This document shows positions 7,290-11,715 of a stretch of 11,715 bases of DNA, in pieces (the first letter of the stretch is position 1; every line of letters starts with the position of its first letter). The stretch is taken from positions 1 through 11,715 of the forward strand of contig JALHET010000068.1 in the NCBI GenBank assembly GCA_022839525.1, given 5' to 3'. This stretch comes from Lentisphaerota bacterium. GTDB taxonomy: Bacteria > Verrucomicrobiota > Kiritimatiellia > RFP12 > UBA1067. The notes beneath the pieces are model-generated. The model did no database searches. It saw nothing but the letters and a program-made list of their open reading frames with translations, and had not been told where the DNA came from. Both the position numbers and the translations under genes were made by a program.

Positions 7290-7326
7290 GACACCTGTTC
7301 CAGACACCTGAGCGTTCAGCGCTCAG
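7290..7326 (-). other. Direct repeat and hairpin at the cysK stop / cysK-mnmA junction
   Basis: GACACCTG (plus strand) occurs at 7290-7297 and again at 7303-7310, five bases apart. Overlapping its right copy, CTGAGCG at 7308-7314 pairs perfectly with CGCTCAG at 7320-7326 around a five-base loop, and the right arm includes the cysK stop codon. No T-run follows on the minus strand, so it is not a standard intrinsic terminator. It could be an mRNA-stability or processing hairpin between cysK and mnmA, or chance. Confidence 0.4.
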
Positions 7327-8228
7327 ATCAGCGCCGTGCTGAAATAGCGTTCGGCACGATCCGGCAAGACCGTGACAATCTTTTTGTCCTTGCCGATGCG
7401 CCTGGCGAACTCCATCGCCGCCCATACGTTCGCCCCCGCCGACGTCCCGACCAGCGCCCCCTCTTCCAAGGTCAGGCGCTGCGCTGTCCGGATGGCGTCG
7501 TCGTCAGTCACCGTAATGACGTCGTCGATAATCGACACGTCCAGAACGTCGGGAATGAATCCGTCGCCAATGCCCTCAATCCGGTGCAGTCCCGGCTCCT
7601 GTCCCAGCAGCGCGGAGACGTTGGCCGGCTCGACGGCCACAACGCGGATAGCCGGATTCTTCTCCTTGAGGAAACGCCCCACACCGGCCAGTGTTCCGCC
7701 ACTCCCGACCCCGGCGACAAAAGCGTCGACGCACCCTTCCATCTGTTCCCAGATCTCGCGGGCTGTCGTCTGGTAGTGGATCTCCGGGTTGTCAGGATTC
7801 ACAAACTGCCCAGGGATGAAGAGACCCGGTATCTCCCGTTTCAGATCCTCCAGCTTTTTGAGACAACCGCTAAGACTTTCTCCCGCAGGCGTGCAGATCA
7901 GCTCGCCGCCAAAAGCCTTGATGATCTTCCGGCGTTCCTCGCTCATGTTGTCCGGCATCACAATGATGACCCGGTATCCCTTCCGGACTCCCACGAAGGT
8001 GATGCCGATACCCGTGTTCCCGGAGGTGGCCTCGGCAATCGTCATGCCCGCTTTCAACTCGCCCCGTTTTTCGGCCTGTTCGATCATGTGGCGCGCAACC
8101 CGGTCTTTGATGCTCCCGCCCGGATTGAGGTATTCGGCCTTCGCGTAAACCGGGAAGCCCGCGATTCTGTCAAGCCTCAAAAGAGGCGTGTTCCCGATCG
8201 TGTCAAGAATCGTCGTCCAGCCTGCCAT
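7323..8228 (-). CDS. cysK: Cysteine synthase (O-acetylserine sulfhydrylase), PLP-dependent
   Basis: A fold-type II PLP enzyme of 301 residues that makes cysteine from O-acetylserine and sulfide. IGNTPLLRL is at 11-19, the PLP lysine is Lys41 in NPGGSIKDR, the substrate loop TSGNTG is at 68-73, the phosphate cup GSGGT is at 175-179, EGIGDGFIP is at 218-226, GTSAGA is at 261-266, and the C-terminus ends ERYFSTALI. The start at 8228 gives the usual family N-terminus, with GAGG three bases upstream. ATGs at 8237 (GGGGAG only two bases before it) and 8249, and a GTG at 8279, are in frame and cannot be excluded. CysK and CysM are hard to separate by sequence alone; a cystathionine beta-synthase role is less likely because there is no extra domain. 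It lies upstream of mnmA on the same strand. Confidence 0.93.
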   Translation of the reverse strand: MAGWTTILDTIGNTPLLRLDRIAGFPVYAKAEYLNPGGSIKDRVARHMIEQAEKRGELKAGMTIAEATSGNTGIGITFVGVRKGYRVIIVMPDNMSEERRKIIKAFGGELICTPAGESLSGCLKKLEDLKREIPGLFIPGQFVNPDNPEIHYQTTAREIWEQMEGCVDAFVAGVGSGGTLAGVGRFLKEKNPAIRVVAVEPANVSALLGQEPGLHRIEGIGDGFIPDVLDVSIIDDVITVTDDDAIRTAQRLTLEEGALVGTSAGANVWAAMEFARRIGKDKKIVTVLPDRAERYFSTALI

Positions 8229-8290
8229 TTTCCTCATTGCTCCCCGCATCAGGCACCGGGCATTCCTTTCCCCACCCACGTGATGTCCCC

Positions 8291-8329
8291 AAAAAAGAGC
8301 CGGCCTGACCTGATGGTGCGGTCACTCTA
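8291..8329 (-). terminator. Weak candidate terminator between the phospholipase-D-like gene and cysK
   Basis: On the minus strand TGACC (8320-8324) pairs with GGTCA (8306-8310) across a nine-base loop. Outer GAG and CTC triplets could extend the stem around a bulged GGCCGG, and six T's follow at 8291-8296. The bulge makes the structure imperfect. If real, it ends the transcript of the phospholipase-D-like gene, and cysK then needs a promoter in the short space that follows; I did not find a convincing one. Confidence 0.35.
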
Positions 8330-8367
8330 TCAAACCGGTTTTCCCCGCGCAATATTTCACCGCAGGG

Positions 8368-9816
8368 TCACCATGTGCAAAGCCCGGTGGCCTCTTGAAA
8401 GCGGTAACGGAACACGCGCCAACGGGAGTCGTCCCGGAACGCCCCGTAGCCGGTCGTGAAAACATGTCCTCCGGCGTTCGTCCACAAACGGTCGACGTAG
8501 GAGGCCGCATCGGCCAGCGCGGGCGCTTCCGCCCGACCCGAGACCCGCACGTCGGTTTCCAGATTGTAGTCGCGCACATTCCGGCGCGTGAGGTTGGCGG
8601 ATCCGAGCAGCAGCTCTGCGGTGCCGTCACACCGCCTGACCAGCAGCATTTTGGCGTGCATCTGCTCGCCGTGCGTGACGGCCCAGCGCACCGGGACGCC
8701 CGCCGCGACCAGTTCGCGCGCCACCTGCCGGTTCGGCATGCCGCTCTTCTCACGGCCGAACGCGTCTTTATTGGGGTCGAGCACCACGCGCATCGCCGCG
8801 CCGCGACCCGCTGCCGCCAGCGCGCGGACAATCGAACGGTCGGCAAGGTAGAACATCACCAGGTCCAAGGCGTCGCCCGCCCCGGACGCGTTGATCATGG
8901 CTTCGGCCGTGTCGGCGATTTTCTCTTCGGTCACCACCTGCACCCGCACGTCGCGAGCGCCCGCCGCAACATCTGCCGGAATCTCATTCGTCGGAATCGC
9001 CTGTCCGCCGCTAAAGTTGAGAACCGCCTGTTCCGTCTCCAGCACAGCCCGCGCTGCCGGGCCGCTGAAGGCGAGCCCGACGTTCGAGTGGGCGCTGCTG
9101 CCGTCGTGCGGATTGGCGGACGTCACCAAGGCGCGCAGGCCGCCGCCCGCATCGGCGACGACCACCTTGCGGTGATTGGCCTTAAAGTTGAGCAGCGAGA
9201 ACCAACTGCGCAGCGTCACCTCGCCCCCACCGAAAGGACTCGCCATCCAGCCGCCCCCGGCGTCGTTGCCCCACGGCCAGAAGCACAGCCGCCATACGCT
9301 CGACCACGGCGTGTTGCTGTCGCGCAGTCGGCTGAGGCGCGTGATCACCACCTCAACACCGGCCTCCTGCAGGCGTTTCAAGTGGGGAGCCTCCCTGCCG
9401 CCGTACACCGTGTTCACCGGATCGGTGATGAGCACGGCGTGCAGACCGGGCACCGCGCGCTTGCGGGCAATCAGGGCAGCGGTCAGCTCTTCGCACAAGC
9501 GCCGGTGCGGCGCGGGGCCGGTGCCGAGGAACTCGTTGAAGAGAAACATGTCCACCACCGCCACGCGCTCGGCCTTGGCGATCATCGCGAAGACCTCGTC
9601 GAAGATATGCTGGTCGATCACGCGCACGCCCGCAGCATCGACGCTCGTCTGGTCACTCAGAAAGCGCACATCTGCGGCAGGCAGAAGTTCGCTGCGGTAA
9701 GACAGCCCGGTGGGCAAAGGCTTCACCGCGTGATAGCAGCACCCTGGCGCAAGCGACAGCAGAACGCAGGCAACCAGAGCAGCATGAAGGCTAGAATGAT
9801 GAGAGGCTGCAGTCAT
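8368..9816 (-). CDS. Exported phospholipase-D superfamily protein with two HKD motifs
   Basis: A 482-residue PLD/cardiolipin-synthase-like protein. Residues 11-25 form a hydrophobic export signal ending in LAPGCC. This resembles a lipobox with Cys26 as the lipidation site, though Pro before Gly is unusual. Two PLD half-sites are intact: His215-x-Lys217 with Asn235 in SANPHD, and His387-x-Lys389 with Asn408 in GSANLT. The two histidines would carry the phosphatidyl transfer. It lacks the transmembrane hairpin of bacterial cardiolipin synthase A, so it more resembles exported ClsC/YmdC-like proteins. Cardiolipin synthesis, phospholipid hydrolysis or nuclease activity are all possible. The ATG at 9816 has no visible ribosome-binding site but precedes the signal directly. 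It begins 35 bases after the small-protein gene and may be co-transcribed with it. Confidence 0.87.
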   Translation of the reverse strand: MTAASHHSSLHAALVACVLLSLAPGCCYHAVKPLPTGLSYRSELLPAADVRFLSDQTSVDAAGVRVIDQHIFDEVFAMIAKAERVAVVDMFLFNEFLGTGPAPHRRLCEELTAALIARKRAVPGLHAVLITDPVNTVYGGREAPHLKRLQEAGVEVVITRLSRLRDSNTPWSSVWRLCFWPWGNDAGGGWMASPFGGGEVTLRSWFSLLNFKANHRKVVVADAGGGLRALVTSANPHDGSSAHSNVGLAFSGPAARAVLETEQAVLNFSGGQAIPTNEIPADVAAGARDVRVQVVTEEKIADTAEAMINASGAGDALDLVMFYLADRSIVRALAAAGRGAAMRVVLDPNKDAFGREKSGMPNRQVARELVAAGVPVRWAVTHGEQMHAKMLLVRRCDGTAELLLGSANLTRRNVRDYNLETDVRVSGRAEAPALADAASYVDRLWTNAGGHVFTTGYGAFRDDSRWRVFRYRFQEATGLCTW

Positions 9817-9851
9817 GGGATAGCGGGGAAAACGGACAACACCTCGTCCGG

Positions 9852-10043
9852 TTAGGATCGCAGGGCACGAACGCCAATCATGTCGGTAATGTAACCCAGT
9901 TCATGCGCATCGACAAGCGGTTTTGCGGAAAAGATGGCGGGTCTTCCAGAACGTTTTCCCCTAACCACTTCCGCTTTTACCGCGCATCGGATCAAGCCGC
10001 TGATGCGAAAATCCAGTCCCCCCACAATCACTGCCTGGGGCAT
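9852..10043 (-). CDS. Small protein of unknown function (63 residues)
   Basis: I do not recognise a family. The predicted protein begins MPQAVIVGGLDFRISG, is basic overall (RGKRSGR near residues 29-35) with no signal peptide or membrane helix, and has one cysteine at residue 20. The ATG at 10043 is chosen because a near-perfect GGAGGTG lies eight bases upstream. An in-frame ATG at 10085 would lie upstream of the predicted transcription start. An extended -10 element sits about 29-37 bases before the start codon. Codon use is less biased to G/C at third positions than in the neighbours, which may mean recent acquisition, a fragment of a larger gene, or a weakly selected gene. It is followed after 35 bases by the phospholipase-D-like gene on the same strand. 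Confidence 0.6.
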   Translation of the reverse strand: MPQAVIVGGLDFRISGLIRCAVKAEVVRGKRSGRPAIFSAKPLVDAHELGYITDMIGVRALRS

Positions 10044-10051
10044 CTTTGACA

Positions 10052-10058
10052 CACCTCC
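10052..10058 (-). promoter_or_regulatory. Strong Shine-Dalgarno of the 63-residue protein gene
   Basis: GGAGGTG on the minus strand, eight bases before the ATG at 10043. It is the best ribosome-binding site in the window and the main argument that this small frame is translated. Confidence 0.7.
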
Positions 10059-10071
10059 GGCCTTGTGGGAA

Positions 10072-10080
10072 ATTATGACA
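10072..10080 (-). promoter_or_regulatory. Predicted extended -10 promoter for the small-protein gene
   Basis: The minus strand reads TGTCATAAT: a TGn extension followed by CATAAT, five of six matches to TATAAT. The -35 position is only T-rich (around 10095-10100) and poor. Transcription would start near 10065, just before the Shine-Dalgarno, giving a leader of about 22 bases. It would drive the small protein and probably the phospholipase-D-like gene, divergently from clpB. Confidence 0.4.
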
Positions 10081-10130
10081 CACATAACACTCGCGAAAAA
10101 ACATATCTATCATGTTCACCACGAGTCAGT

Positions 10131-10165
10131 TATAAAATTAACCGGTCTGGCACAAGGAGTGCTAG
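10131..10165 (+). promoter_or_regulatory. Possible clpB promoter region with a degenerate CIRCE-like element
   Basis: GAGTGCTAG at 10157-10165 matches eight of nine bases of the right half of the CIRCE operator (TTAGCACTC-N9-GAGTGCTAA), the HrcA site of heat-shock genes. At the correct nine-base spacing, TAACCGGTC at 10139-10147 matches only five of nine of the left half. TATAAA at 10131-10136 could be a -10, which would place the element over the transcription start, as in known CIRCE promoters. No good -35 is seen. The right half can also pair with TGGCAC at 10148-10153 as a six-pair hairpin with one G-U. Confidence 0.3.
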
Positions 10166-10232
10166 AAATAACAGGATTTCGAGATCTGGCTGAGCTTTGA
10201 CCCTTCGGCCAGAACTGAAGCCATTTAAAAAC

Positions 10233-10238
10233 AAGGAG
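10233..10238 (+). promoter_or_regulatory. Ribosome-binding site of clpB
   Basis: AAGGAG with seven bases before the ATG at 10246. It fixes the clpB start and agrees with the usual N-terminus of the family. Confidence 0.8.
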
Positions 10239-10245
10239 CACCGCC

Positions 10246-11715
<1,470 letters not shown>

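Noticed and set aside
6495..8459. 654-codon plus-strand open frame spanning mnmA and cysK
   Set aside because: It lies antisense to two well-conserved enzymes and has no recognisable family features.
8395..9855. 486-codon plus-strand open frame opposite the phospholipase-D-like gene
   Set aside because: Antisense shadow; the minus strand carries both HKD motifs and a signal peptide.

Overview
The window is GC-rich and densely coded, with protein genes almost end to end and no rRNA, tRNA, insertion sequence, integrase or CRISPR array that I could recognise. A Kelch-propeller/sodium symporter fusion, the lack of Shine-Dalgarno sequences at some genes and the overall gene repertoire would fit a member of the Planctomycetes-Verrucomicrobia-Lentisphaerae-Kiritimatiellae group. 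That is an inference from gene content only; no marker here fixes the taxon.

Layout, left to right. All genes up to about 10.04 kb are on the minus strand, so they read from right to left. Positions 1-72 lie downstream of the symporter gene and may hold the first codons of another gene. Positions 73-2769 encode a Kelch beta-propeller fused to a sodium:solute symporter, probably a sialic-acid-type mutarotase/uptake protein, with its own promoter near 2844-2849. Positions 2770-3065 (296 bases) form the longest gene-free stretch. It holds that promoter, a perfect DnaA-box 9-mer, a short ATCCTG direct-repeat tract and a cluster of AT-rich palindromes. Positions 3066-5306 encode two ketosynthase modules in one chain: the first has the full Cys-His-His set and the second has lost all three catalytic positions, a KS plus chain-length-factor-like pairing. 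Next come a ThiF/MoeB-like adenylyltransferase (5362-6117), mnmA (6114-7241, TTG start, overlapping the ThiF gene by four bases), cysK (7323-8228) and an exported phospholipase-D-like protein (8368-9816). A 63-residue protein of unknown function (9852-10043) has a strong ribosome-binding site and an extended -10 promoter. On the plus strand, clpB starts at 10246 and runs off the right end.

How the genes fit together. cysK, mnmA and the ThiF-like gene all concern sulfur: cysteine synthesis, tRNA 2-thiouridylation and activation of a ubiquitin-like sulfur carrier. The last two are translationally coupled. The ketosynthase gene follows 55 bases after the ThiF gene and may be co-transcribed, but no acyl carrier protein, ketoreductase or ThiS/MoaD-like carrier lies in the window, so any joint pathway is speculative. 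The small protein and the phospholipase-D-like protein probably share a transcript, with a weak candidate terminator before cysK. clpB and the small-protein gene diverge from a 202-base region that carries a degenerate CIRCE-like element, suggestive of heat-shock control of clpB.

The most unusual item is the fused catalytic/degenerate ketosynthase gene outside any recognisable polyketide or fatty-acid cluster. Most of the rest is familiar metabolism and housekeeping.
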